Source: Paragyromitra xinjiangensis
Taxonomy: Eukaryota; Ascomycota; Pezizomycetes; Pezizales; Discinaceae
Reading direction: 5' to 3'
DNA length: 64,000 bases
NCBI GenBank assembly: GCA_038503065.1
Contig: JBCAMK010000002.1
Location: 3,286,001 to 3,350,000, forward strand
Of the stretch, positions 11,936 to 23,302 are shown piece by piece (the stretch's first letter is position 1; each line of letters opens with the position of its first letter). The notes under the pieces are model-generated. The model saw only the letters and a program-made list of their open reading frames with translations, ran no database searches and was not told the origin of the DNA. A program made the translations under genes and the position numbers.

Positions 11936-12364
11936 ATGTATGTGACTCTAAGTGTTTCTTTGTCTTTATCTATTCAGCTCTTCTTCATCTGCATTCGAGG
12001 TGTGTCTTTAATAGAATCGCATACTGCAGTACATGTAGCTATCATGGGTTTCTAGAGCTATGGGAGTTCGGAGTCGTGGCTTTTTTATAGTCCTAACTGG
12101 GCTGTCTTATTTATTGACCTGGGATGATGTACTTTTAAGCAATATATCTTAACGTAAAAGACTCAAGGTCTCAGACTATTACCAACGATCATTTTCAATT
12201 TTCAATTTTCTCAGCCCCCTTGGCAGGATTATAATTTAGCATCCGTCTGTTCTACAGTCCCAGAAAACCCCTAACCCTGTCTGTTTCACCTGTGCAACGT
12301 CACCTGCAAGGCACCACCATGTTAGATTTACCAGGGTCAGGTGTTACATTATTTAAATGGTAGC

Positions 12365-13160
12365 CCATTGAATGGTCAACCCCACTACCCATCTCGACAT
12401 TTCAACCCCACCATGAACAAACCTCGCCCGCATCACAGTTAATCTACAAACACCAGGCAACTAAAGAATTCCTACCGTCGTTAACCCCCAACATTATCCC
12501 ACCAGCCGTATTCGCTGCTACCACAGGACACATACCAGACAACGAGCACAACTTATTCGCTGGAGACTCTCTATCCCCATACCCAGCCCACACTGCACAA
12601 GTTACTGCAGGTACATGAACCATCTAAAGATTAAGACCAATTTCTTTGTCACAAGCTATTAAATGCTGCTCTCCGTTTTTCTAAGTAGTGGCTCCTCACC
12701 CGTTTCCAATATCAGCGGTGTTTAAGAGGGTCTCGATAAGACTAATATTACCTTTCTCCCCTTCAAACAGAAACCTACGCTCCACGCTCGCAACCGATAT
12801 TAGTCTCAACTTCAGCGGTTCTGCGCGTCCAATACCGCACGTTCACTCCAGGACCTCACGAAAGAGCTACATTACAAAACTTTCAATTCCCCGATCAGCC
12901 CAGAGCATTCAGAGACATTGCTTGAAGTTCATCAGCGTGCTACCACCGTTGCCTGTCAGGAACCACGAAACTATCACGATTTTATCGACACATTCGGTTC
13001 GTACGACTACGAATTTCGTAAGCTTGGTGAAAGGACTAACGGTTTCCAGCAATACTTCATTGTCGCTATCCTAATTGCCACGACTAGATTAATCCATTAC
13101 TCAAAATCCACAAAACAATTATTCATACAGCAGCATGGTATAGCAAGACTAACAAAATAA
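12365..13160 (+). pseudogene. Possible decayed or unrecognised gene segment
   Basis: Two open stretches without a usable start codon lie 200 bp apart on the plus strand. The first (about 12371-12619) is an 83-codon open frame with varied, protein-like composition, including QLIYKHQATKEFLPSLTP and FAATTGHIPDNEHNLF, and ends at a GTACAT that could be a donor. The second (about 12797-13160) reads LQDLTKELHYK, EVHQRATTVACQEPRNY and FIDTFGSYDYEFRKLGER before a stop. An overlapping third frame at 12688-13074 starts with ATG but looks less natural. I found no splice pattern that joins the first two frames cleanly. This could be a remnant of a gene, an orphan gene with introns I cannot place, or chance. 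Confidence 0.25.
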
Positions 13161-13524
13161 GAAGAGATCAAACCAGGAAAAATCGTTTCACCTTATTTTC
13201 GTAGAGTTCCTAGTCTCCTAGGTCTTGAGACTTCTTAAACGCAGTCTCATGTGAGAGCTTGAGGCCAACAAGCAGCGCCCACACACCTTTCCATTAGCTC
13301 TTTTAGAGGCCAAACATCATCTTCATTAGGCCCAAACGCCAATTGATCAGGGTTATAAAGTTAGAGCAGAATAACAGACGAGAGAGAGGATCTAAACGAC
13401 CCAGTGCTCCCGAGGAATAAACCGGATGAAGACTAGACTTAAAGCTGTGTTTAGAAACGGTCTATTCCTAAGCAAATCACATGCCGTCATCTGAAAACAT
13501 GAGATATATCGTATCATGGAGATC

Positions 13525-13564
13525 CGGTCTCGCTCGGTCTCACTCGGTCTCACCCAGTCTCACC
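13525..13564. repeat. 10-bp tandem repeat, four copies
   Basis: Four head-to-tail decamers of the pattern CGGTCTCACT: copies 1 to 3 start CGGTCTC and differ at one or two later positions, and copy 4 starts CAGTCTC. A minisatellite seed in non-coding DNA. Confidence 0.8.
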
Positions 13565-16418
13565 AAGATCACTTGACACTTAATATTAGTTATCGAACTA
13601 CACGCCCCAGAATTCATTGCGGGAAAATGGTTCATTTGAACTCTTTCCGAATTTCTAGCACCAGAATACTAAGAAAGATATATTGAGGGTCCACACAGCT
13701 CTCGTGAAGAACGCAAGTCGCAGTTTACATTTTCGCACAGCCATCTTGCTCCCTCAATACTGATATACAGCTTCTAAACGACCTAGTACCTTATCTCCCA
13801 AGTCCCACTATCACTTTCTCACAACTCCTTATTGAGACCAGGATGGAGCTCACGGCCCTTTGAAATCTACATGAACAAAAGCTCATCGAGAGTGCCGTAC
13901 TCAGTTGACCACGTCGGCCATCTTTTATAGCTTTACCACACTTCACCTGGAAACCAAGATTCCCCGAAAGCGGTCCTCACAAAGGTGAGGCTATCCTCCT
14001 CAACACCCTTAAAGATGTTAGTGAATTTACAATGAAAGAGAAAACGTATACTGACAAAAGACTGCAGATTCTATACTATAGCGTCAAGACATTCAAACCG
14101 AGCCCAGCATCTCATAAATACTAGAGCCATTATCTAGTGAAATGCCCAAAGGCAGTTCATTGGAATTCGAGGCTGAGAGACTTCACCAGAAAGATTTAGC
14201 TACATGCAACGGGTAGTAGATTATTGAGGCACTCATTACCTACAAACTTCTTTTTAAAAGGGCTGGGACTGCTACCTGAAATTGCAGAACATTAAAAGGC
14301 CATCGGGTCCTTTGCGTACTATTCCTTAAACCAGGGTCCGTTGGAGATTAAGAACAAACAGGAGGTGCTCCTGGATTACCGGTTTAAGAGTGAACAATCA
14401 TCCAATGATTCAGACTCTCTTACCTGATATAACACCACGGAAAAAGTGTAACGCAATTGAAGAAATCTCATTTTAGCGAGAGGAAATAGAAGGGTAAGAT
14501 GGGTTCTTCATACCCACTGAATTCCAAATGGATGAGGAACAAGAAGTAACAGAGCCTAGAATTACTTATGCACCTGCATACCTCGGAGTTTTATTCTGCC
14601 ATTTCCAATCCTCTTCATTTTAGCTTTCACGACGTACGGGAGTTACAATTGAGATTTCAGATAGTCAAATACCCGAGATCAGACCAACCTCTGGAGCAGT
14701 ATTAATTTTTCTATACATCCTATCTGACAAAGACGAGAATATTAGCTAAGTAACGAATATTCCGCCTTTTAAAAAATGAGAGAAAAAATCAACTCATTCT
14801 AGACAAATATATTGGATCATGGCACGGCACGGCATGGCATAGAATGATTTATTGCCCTAGCCCTAACCTGAGCATATCACATTATATTTAAGTCAACCCC
14901 ATCCACTACACTATCGGCAGGTGCATCTCCAAATATATTTACCAGTAAAATACACCGAAACTCCTAAAACCAATTAACAATTCCTGCAGTCTTCCCGCCA
15001 CCTTTAAACATTACTCCATCTCCTCCCGACCACCCCATACGATACTCAGCCTTGCCTCCATGTTATGAATTAAATGCATTAAAAGCAGGCGAGGAATTCA
15101 CGCGTCAGTGGAACAAAATTTCTAAGCCGCTCGAACCCCGGAAAAGCTAGCAGGTGAATTGCCAAAAACTCGAGCCGAAAATGGAGGCTTAGAGGTGGAA
15201 CCCGCGGAGGACGAATTAAGATTTAGGCGAAGCGGCGGGATGATGAAGCATATAGATACTATACTTGGCGGATACTATCTTTATCCTGTAAGTTTCCTCT
15301 TCAATAACTCGGCTCACTCGAAACACAAGGCTACTAGGCGGGGATTTCGAAGGCTTTTAAGACCAGCTACTCGTCCCGTAGGAAGCTTGCACAAGAGCAG
15401 ACTACCTACACTATAGAACCAACCTTCAAGAAGAGGATATGCATACATATTTTGTGCTTCTCCGAGCCAATGTTGATCCAATAATAAAGCACCAACAAGC
15501 ATCAAAGACGAGATCGGAACCACGGCACCAAACTAGATAACCCTATCCCTACACAGCTGGTCTCCCAAGCACGTACTGAATTGATACCCTCAAGGACAGA
15601 CTATCCGAGCTCTTGATGAGTTTAGCATTGCCCATTGGAGATATCTCACCATAGCCTGAGGGCGTCACTCTGACAGAAGATCCAAAGACACAACCACCGA
15701 TGTTACTAATATAAGCACCAGTGGTTTTTATTTGAACCGAAGCAATTGCCACTAACCTTGACTTGAGAACCAAGCACAGAGACCGTTCACCATCTTTACA
15801 GAAGACCAATGATCGATTCGATTGGTTTTTTCATGATTCCGGTGGTTTCCCATAATCATCTCCCTTTCGGACATCAGTATATATTCCCCTGATGCGCACC
15901 CAAACCATCCCTCTCCCACCAGAAAAAAAGTTACATCAAAACCTAGGCACAGGTTTAGTTCTGACAAAGCACACGTGCTTGATTGCGCGATTAAACCAAC
16001 CCGCGTTCACGGTGAATGGTAGGCCAGGACCACAAATCACACCATAAGCAATCCCCACATATCTGACTGTGGTTCCACAAGATCGGTAACTAAAAAACCA
16101 CACGATCCTCTGCATCTCATCCTGACAACTGTCTAACAAGACCAGGCAGAAGGGCCGTCGTTCTCAGGATGCTGTTGTCGTAACCCCCAACACGAATATT
16201 TCAATTAAGCTTCAGCCTAGTTGTAAACCCACCACCATTTCCACGCTACAAAATCTGATAGCTCCAACACATGTAGTCCCATCAATGGATTGGCCGAACC
16301 CTACTCCCAAAACAACCTATAAAAACCGAGTCGTGGCCCCCACACCTCTTCCCCGGACCAAAAAAAAACAAGAAACTCGACCCGAACCTCAACCAACAGA
16401 ACCCCCCACGAAAAAAAA

Positions 16419-16839
16419 ATGTATATCCTGTTCGTATCCACTATCGTCTTCACCTTCCTCACCACAGTCCTCACAACCCCTGTCAGCCGTGGCTTCTTCG
16501 TGCCCGCCAATCTCACCCCCCAGATTCTGGCCGAGATCCCGCCCCACTGCCTCCAAATTGATGCCGACATGGAAGCCTGCTACGTCAGCACCCAAACCAC
16601 TAATGATGTCGAATCTGATGCCCAGAAAATGCGGACGTGTATCTGCGCGAACGATAACTTCTCGATGGGGAAAGTCACTTCGTATGTACCCACTCTACTA
16701 AAACGTAATGATATACACACGGAAGTTAACATTGGGTGGGTGGTATAGGTGTACCAACGACCCATTCGCTTGGTCGGATGTGTGTGGCGAGGAACTAAGG
16801 AAGCAGGAAACGGATCTCGGACTTGAGGTTTTTACTTAA
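16419..16839 (+). CDS. Small secreted cysteine-containing protein (117 aa)
   Basis: Exons 16419-16681 and 16749-16839; the intron splits a Ser codon (TC|G) and the joined product is 117 aa. The N-terminus MYILFVSTIVFTFLTTVL is a clear signal peptide with likely cleavage near residue 20-25, and there is no later membrane segment. The mature part has six cysteines: PPHC, EACY, RTCIC (two), SCTN and DVCG. This fits three disulfides, and the short spacing resembles small fungal cell-wall or effector-like proteins; eight cysteines would be expected for a CFEM domain, so it is not called CFEM. No catalytic motif is seen. The gene stands alone, flanked by long spacers. Product family unknown. Confidence 0.72.
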
Positions 16840-18236
16840 GTAGTTTGTTTTATTATGTATTTTGATTTCTATCCCTCGCTCGATAAGAGGCCCGAGTAGA
16901 CTGTACAAACTGAACGTTTGGAAAATTAACTACTTATACGTATACAATAATGTCTACTTGATTCAAAAATATCCGAACAATCCACTCTATACCAATTCAC
17001 CTGTCCACAACCCCATCGAGTGATTCCTCGTGAATGTTTCACAATCCAACAAAAAAAACACAACGCAAAAAAAACAAAACACATCCTTAACACCAACTTA
17101 TTCTCAGACCACAAATATCCTTCATGAAAAATTTATTTTATTCTTCACACACAAAACAAAGAAATATTCAAACATAGAAAAAATACATACTGTACAATGG
17201 TGCACAAAAAAAAACTCGCACAGCAATAATACAGAGAGAGAGCGACGAAAAAGAATTCCCCCAAGAAACCCCACCACCCCCCCTCCCGCTCCCCCATCCA
17301 AAAAAAAGATAAGAAAACCAGCAAGGAAAAAGTAGAACTAAAAAAACCCAATCCAACCCAGCCCGGCCCAAAAGGAAAGGAGAGAAAAGAAACCGATCGT
17401 GTCGAGCACTATACATTCAAACCCTCTTCCCCAACAAGCCGATGTGAAACAACTTCCGCCAGGCATATCGTACAAGGATAAACAACCATCAGGAAACTCG
17501 AAATCTTCGCTGGTGGTTGTCAGTATTATCATTGGGGGGGGGCGAGTGTCTATGACTGCAAAGTAAAGCAGGCTGGATGTGAGGAAAGACGAAGGAAATG
17601 GATGATGGCCAGAGAGCAGGCTCAATGATAAAAAAATAGAAAAAGGTATATAAAAACAACCCTTTTCATGAAACCATGCGCCACACATCATACCCTGCCT
17701 GATATAACACGCGTATGATGCACCAAACCCTCGATTTCAAACCCACTCCCAATTCTCCGACCATTCCCAACTGCCCACACCGCCTAGGCCTACCTAGGGG
17801 TAAATAAGAGTTAACACACAGTAGAGATATAGGTAAAAAAGTAACAAAGAAAAACCCCCGGATGGAAAAGAAAAGACATTAGGAAATAACAAACGAAAAA
17901 AACAAACAAAACTATAAATATCCACCACACCCGTCTGACCCGCTCATAAGCTACAATAAATGAAGAAACCCCGGCCTCAATCCCACTGTCTATGCCAAGA
18001 CGCTCTAGGGTTGCTTGAAGGGTATATATGTGCGACCCACCCGTTTTTCCGGTTGCTTCGCACACGTCAAAAGAAATAAATATCAAAAATACACAGAATA
18101 CACAAGAAAAGAAAACATCCCGCTGATTTTGGCACAAGAAAAGTAAGAGGATTATATCCGACCATCGTTCTATTGCACAACGAGCACCGGGTCCGCAAAG
18201 CGTCATTGCATACACAACAAAAAGTCTTCAGTGACG
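16840..18236. other. Intergenic, A-rich, no gene recognised
   Basis: About 1.4 kb between the secreted-protein gene and the 3' end of the FLC gene. It is dominated by runs of A and AC/AG-rich low-complexity sequence (17040-17340, 17630-17900). The long minus-strand reading frames here encode F/L/S-rich low-complexity peptides and are composition artefacts. Confidence 0.55.
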
Positions 18237-20770
18237 CTAATAACCCACTCCAGCATTCCAGTTCATTCCACCATTAGATCCCTGTCTTGATAGGGGTTGC
18301 TGTTGGTATTCATATCCTGGTGATCGACTTGATGGTGCTGGTGACCTATTTCCATCTCGACTAGGTGATCGAGGAGTCCCAGTAGTCGTCAATAAAGGTA
18401 AGTGATTGGACTGAGACATTTGGTTCTGGCTGTAGCCGTTCCTTGACGGGTCGTTGCTCGTCGTAGGGAATAGGGGCACAGCAGGACTGACTGGTGATCG
18501 CGGAGCATCACGGTAGCTGGCGGCCATCGATCCGGCCGTCGAAGGTGGAAGCGGTATGGCGCTAGCATCATGTTGCTGTTTTGAAATAGTGCTCGTAGAG
18601 TAGGAATCAGCGTCTTCCTCCAAATCGCGTTTCTTGTAGCCTGCTTTGCTATCACCACGAGCAGTGGCTCCCAAGGCATCCAACTCGGTCGAAAGGATCA
18701 TTTGAGAATTCGACTTGATGAAGGATGTTCGGTCGTCACGCATTGGCTGATAGCGGACATCTGGGTTCTTTGAGATGAGTGCGTAGATGGAAGAAATCAG
18801 GACGAGAATCAAGAGAACAAGGGCGAATGAGGCATTGAGGATGAAGAAGATGACCCCCATAACACTAACGACAATCCCCTGACAATAATTAGCCAAGTTA
18901 CTCAAACTAGGGAAAAAGATATACTCACTGGGCCCTTGAAGATATTTGTGAAGACCAGAAGAAAGATAACATTGATGAAATTGATGGAGCAAATGGCGAC
19001 GTTGAAAATGTTTGTCCTCTTATCCATGAATGGCCTCATGAAGGCTACGATAACCAAATACGCAACCTCAATAAGGACCAAGGCAACCGCCTGAACAGTC
19101 CCGTTGCCCTGACCGAAGGCAATGAACATAGCTTTCATCAACGTATACAACAGGACCGGCACAACGAAATAGTATGCTGTGGCACGGAACTGGACATAGA
19201 GAAATCCCCATCGGTTCAAAGATGCCGGGTCGGAGTAAAGAATGTATGCAGGGTTCTTGTGCAGAGAAACTGAGCGTTGAGCAATGCGGATGACCTTAAA
19301 TGAAGCCCAACCAAGAATTGCCGTCATAGAGAAAAAGAAGAAAACTGCTAGAGTAACAGCACCGCTGGAATCTCGTTCTGTAAGCTCCCAAAGGCAGAGG
19401 ATTGCCATCTGAGGGAAACCAATGAGGACCTGCAAATTGCCTGTCAGATACTTGTAAACATGAAGGAGTAGTCCTTTGACATACCAATCGGTACATGATT
19501 CCCTTCAATACTGTAAGCCACCCATTCCTAAAATCCAAGAATTTCGAGCCTTTAATCCATTTCATCTTTGCAGCTCCTTCACATATTCCCTTAAAGGCAA
19601 CAACACCAAGAGCAACCAAAACCAAAAATGCAACGAAAAACGCCAACCCAGTCATAAAGAAATTGGTAACCTCGATTCCAGCCTTGAAAGCAACACGATG
19701 AATTCCAGAAACTTTGATATTTTGAGTAGTGTCATTTAGCCCGTTGTCGTTGTTTGATCTCTTCTCGAGGCCTCGCGATACCAAGCTTGTAGATCTCGGC
19801 GCAACAATCTCATCAAACCCATACATTGTAGCCCGGGAAACGCTGCTCTGAGCTACATCGATAGATCTCTTCATAACTTGGACCGAGACCTCTGAAAGTG
19901 CGCCGAAAAGATTCGAAGGAGTACCTCCAGTGGCTTGGATATACCAATGGAAGATGTTTTGCATGAAACCAACCTTGATTATACCCATACTCCAATCGAA
20001 ATTCTGGGTCCACGCGGCAACGATCGGCGGAAGTTGAACAGCTGTCATACCAACCATGGCTTGGGCCTGGAAATATCCGAAAAGAGACAACGCGTTGGCA
20101 GCGACATGGGCAGCGGTATTGGAGTGACCGAGGCCGGAAGTAACGGCAGATGCGATAAGACCCATACCAGCGATGATAGCGGTAGCCCAACTGACACCGT
20201 GCGTATCGACCGTTTTACCGTTGCTGAGCGGCGCCTCCACACAAGCAATCATCTCACCTGTGTCAGTCTTATTGACCATAATCTTTGCTTTTCCATCGAT
20301 ATCCGGTACTTGGTACGCGATTTCTACAAGGTGAGGGTCAGCCATATTATTGGCAACGGGGAGTATCAAGAAAATAACATACGAGGAATCTGTTGGGAAA
20401 CAGAGGGATCAATAGTCGTGTGGGATTCCAAGTTAATCAACCCCTGGGTCATAGGACACATTCCACCAAAACCTTCTCCCATCGTACATGGATCTAATTC
20501 TCTCGACAACGCTGTGTACCCATATGCAATAACCAACAGTGTAGCCGTGACATTTCCGTTGATAGATGAAACACCGTTAATGTTTATGTTGAGAATGTTG
20601 GTATCTGGCGAGAAAGATACATTGAACAAAGACGCAGAGAAGCTAGAATTGTCCATACAAGGATTCAGGGATGTTGACTGAATAATCCTCTCGGCAGCAA
20701 CATTGTGGATAGCAAAGGGCGATAGAGCGAGCAGTAATGAACCGCTTAGGCGTGATAACGAGTGACGCAT
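18237..20770 (-). CDS. FLC-family TRP-like membrane protein (ML-like domain plus TRP-type channel)
   Basis: Exons in transcript order: 20770-20383, 20323-19485, 19429-18929, 18878-18237; product 789 aa. A signal peptide (RLSGSLLLALSPFAIHNVAA) is followed by the ML-like lumenal domain (SLNPCMDNSSFSASLFNVSF, MCPMTQGLI). A polytopic region then carries family stretches MVGMTAVQLPPIVAAWTQNF, GIIKVGFMQNIFHWY, VLIGFPQMAILCLWEL, NRWGFLYVQFRATAYYF and AFMRPFMDKRTNIFN. The tail is a Ser/Pro/Gln-rich cytosolic stretch with likely phosphosites. Yeast Flc1-3 reside in the ER and affect FAD transport, cell-wall integrity and calcium homeostasis; filamentous fungal members act in calcium signalling and polarity. 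Which of these applies here is not visible in the sequence. The 5' side has a long CT-rich leader (about 20771-21750). Confidence 0.92.
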
Positions 20771-22311
20771 GGTGGACGAGTTAACGAGTGTGTTGAATTA
20801 ATAATGTCGAAGAGGGGAGAATCCCCTGGTGTTTTACCGAGTTGTAGCTCTTATTGAAGACAGCGTGAATCGTGGGGCAGGACGTTAAAATAATTGAGGG
20901 GGCTGAGGTTGGGAGGAGCTGTGCCTGCGGGAGCTAAGGCGTGCGTTAGGAAACGAGGGTGGGAAACAAAGAAAAGCGTCGGTGTTTAGTTGGAAAGACC
21001 AGTCAGCGAAGCGAAAGCAGCGAAGTGGAATAGCGACCGTGAGGAGAGGATGGTGGTGAATAGTGGGGATATTGATAGAATTCAAGAAGCGAAAATAAAG
21101 AATGAAAGAGAAGAGAGACGGGGGGGGGAGAAAAGCGGACGAGCAGCCGAGCAAGCAAGCTGTCTCGAGGCTGGCTGTCTGTGGAGTTGACTGGTTGGAT
21201 TAATTCTGGCGATGGACAGACAGCCGAATTGTAGGAGAGGTTGAGCGAGGGAGGGGGTGGTAGTGGATTGGGGGAAAGCAGGAGGCAGAAGATGGTTGGA
21301 ATCCTTTCTCACGAGAGGAAACGGAAAGGGGGACAGCCGTGCAGCTGCTAAGGTTAGACCCAGGAAAGGAACACTCCCCCGAACGAGTGCGTCGCAAGCA
21401 AGTATGTGATCCAGGCCCAAAACGAGCAACGGGCGGCAAGGAGGGTGCGGCGCTGAGCGTTGTGCACTGCCTCTCAAAGAAAGATGTGACGCCGAGTGCT
21501 GCCAAATTAGGCGGAATGGATGGATCCGCGACGACAACTTCACTCTGTACGGTTTCGGCTAGGATTCCACTGTGCGCCCGGACCGACAAGAGCGCGACCT
21601 GCAACAGTAACAAACGAAGGCGTCGAGAGCGAGAGGAAGGAGGAGGACGAGAAGAGCACTTGATGAGCAAGCAAAACAGAACCTCCAAAGTGCACAAAGT
21701 ACCCCAAAGTACCCACAATAATGCGTAAATCGTTAAATCGTAAGGTTGCAAACGCGAGATGGTACTCGGGATAATAACTCGGCGGCGGTTGGACTTAAGT
21801 CAAGTTTACAAGGAACAAGTTATCCGAAGTCTCTTACGCACAAACAGTCGATTAGATCTTCACGACGTCAGTTCGCAAAACCGCTTCCTTGAATTATTCT
21901 CCGCTTCTCTGTTCCAAGGCCCCAGAAAAGCCTCCTCTTTCATAGAAGACGACGAATTACAGCGAGTACATAGCGTCTTTTGTTTATTTCCCCAACTTTT
22001 CCCCGTTTTACTTCAGTTTTCATCGCCTGGCACCACCAACCCTTGGGTCAGGGGATCGATCTCGCGATCTGTACGCTCATTGGTCTGCTGGGCAAATTAC
22101 TTTATTGGCCCATTGATCACTTGCCAAAAACATAAACACCGCAACTGATGATGGTTCGTAGCCAGTCCCATACTGAAAGCATTCATTTGCCTGATTCAGG
22201 CCACTGCCAAGATTTTCTTTATTTGGAATCAGCATCCACAAGGTGCCTGCTGTTTGGATCTTGAGACAGATCGGTTTCAGGCCCTGGAATAGAACAACAG
22301 TCAGCAGCAAC

Positions 22312-22330
22312 AAACCCTAGGGTTAGGGTT
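22312..22330. promoter_or_regulatory. Telobox-like palindromic motif
   Basis: AAACCCTAGGGTTAGGGTT: a palindromic AACCCTAGGGTT core followed by a second TAGGGTT. It matches the telobox (AACCCTA) recognised by TBF1/TRF-type Myb proteins. It lies in the divergent promoter region, about 1 kb upstream of the HAS1-like start. Confidence 0.4.
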
Positions 22331-23154
22331 CTATATTGTAACGAGATTCCGAGTCAAGAATGAAATTGTTTCTTGAAGAAGTAGTTACAAGCATTTCACA
22401 CATGAAAGAGGGGTGGGGAATAAATTAGACGGATTGATTTCCTTCCTGGCATTAAGGTACAAAGCTACTTTATCCAAGTTTATTATGTGCAGGGAACCAA
22501 GGCCCGGCGGCTCCCCCGCGCTTTTGTGACCGAAGTGGGACCCGCGAAGGTAAAGATCACAATACATTTTTTTCTGACAGCCATATGGGTTTCCCAGCAG
22601 TGGGTGTTCGGCATCCTGTCAGCAGTGGAGTACTTCGGATGCGAAATTTCATTAAGATTGGTCATTTGACGGTTGATGCCCCCCTCTTAAACCTACGAAT
22701 CACACGCAAAGTCGCTGTGATCAGGGCTGGGGGATCATGAGAAGTCCAGCTCCTTTGCTGCGTTATCTTTGGTCAAAATACCAGCCAGCTTTGATCTCAG
22801 TATGATCTCAGTCTTTCGTGCGTTTGTCTCAAGCCAGCGCTTTCCAGATTGGACAGCATGCTATGACGACGGTGGATGTCGCCACACAGGTTGGAACGAC
22901 GTCCGATTAAAAAATGAAGAGGTTGTCCTGAAGTAAAAAAAAGAAACAGCTAAAGAGAAGAAGGAAAGAAAGAAAAAAAAAGCGCCGACGACGCATCCGA
23001 CGCATCATGCGAGATGGGTGAGAAGAAGTGAAGTTCTCGGAAGCCCCTCTAAAATCTTGCCGAAGTTCCTTTTTGGAAAAGATAAAAATGGACCCTGCAG
23101 CCTCCCGCAAATGAGCGAAGAGGGGAGAATCCCTCCACAATCCTTGGCACTTGG

Positions 23155-23166
23155 CTAGGGTTAGGG
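23155..23166. promoter_or_regulatory. Telobox-like motif near HAS1-like promoter
   Basis: CTAGGGTTAGGG about 140 bp upstream of the ATG of the HAS1-like gene. In fungi and plants such motifs are common in promoters of ribosome-biogenesis genes; use here is inferred from position only. Confidence 0.45.
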
Positions 23167-23302
23167 CATGCGGCGAAATTTTTAGCGAGGACTGCAACCA
23201 CAGAAAACTTTTTTTTTTTGAAGGGATCGTGATCGTTGACGGTCACTCTTGGAATAAATATCACGATCTTTTCCCTTACACATCTTTTTACCTTTCTTTT
23301 CG

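Larger units (their letters stand above)
11936..16418. other. Gene-poor stretch with possible gene relic and small tandem repeats
   Basis: About 4.5 kb with no intact recognisable gene. Candidate relic frames at 12365-13160 and a 10-bp tandem repeat at 13525-13564 are listed separately. Short iterations such as GGCAC/GGCAT near 14820 and telomere-like CCCTAACC near 14861 also occur. The rest shows stops in every frame. The last 200 bp (16200-16418) looks like the promoter of the small secreted protein gene. Confidence 0.55.
20771..23302. other. Divergent intergenic region between FLC gene and HAS1-like gene
   Basis: About 2.5 kb shared by two divergently transcribed genes. The first 1 kb is very CT-rich on the minus strand (probable FLC 5' leader), and the 183-codon minus ORF at 21200-21751 is explained by that composition. 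Telomere-like motifs occur at 22312-22330 and 23155-23166. The 22920-23000 stretch is an A/G-rich tract. No other gene seen. Confidence 0.55.

Noticed and set aside
15125..15150. tRNA B-box-like CTCGAACCCCG (and GTTCGAACCCCC near 28349)
   Set aside because: No A-box at the right distance and no cloverleaf stems around either site.
17145..18215. Several minus-strand ORFs rich in Phe, Leu and Ser (for example 17338-17691, 17811-18215)
   Set aside because: They are translations of A-rich/T-rich low-complexity DNA, overlap one another in different frames and have no conserved motif.
21200..21751. 183-codon minus-strand ORF upstream of the FLC gene
   Set aside because: Composition follows the CT-rich leader (Ser/Pro/Leu); it is probably part of the FLC 5' UTR or promoter.
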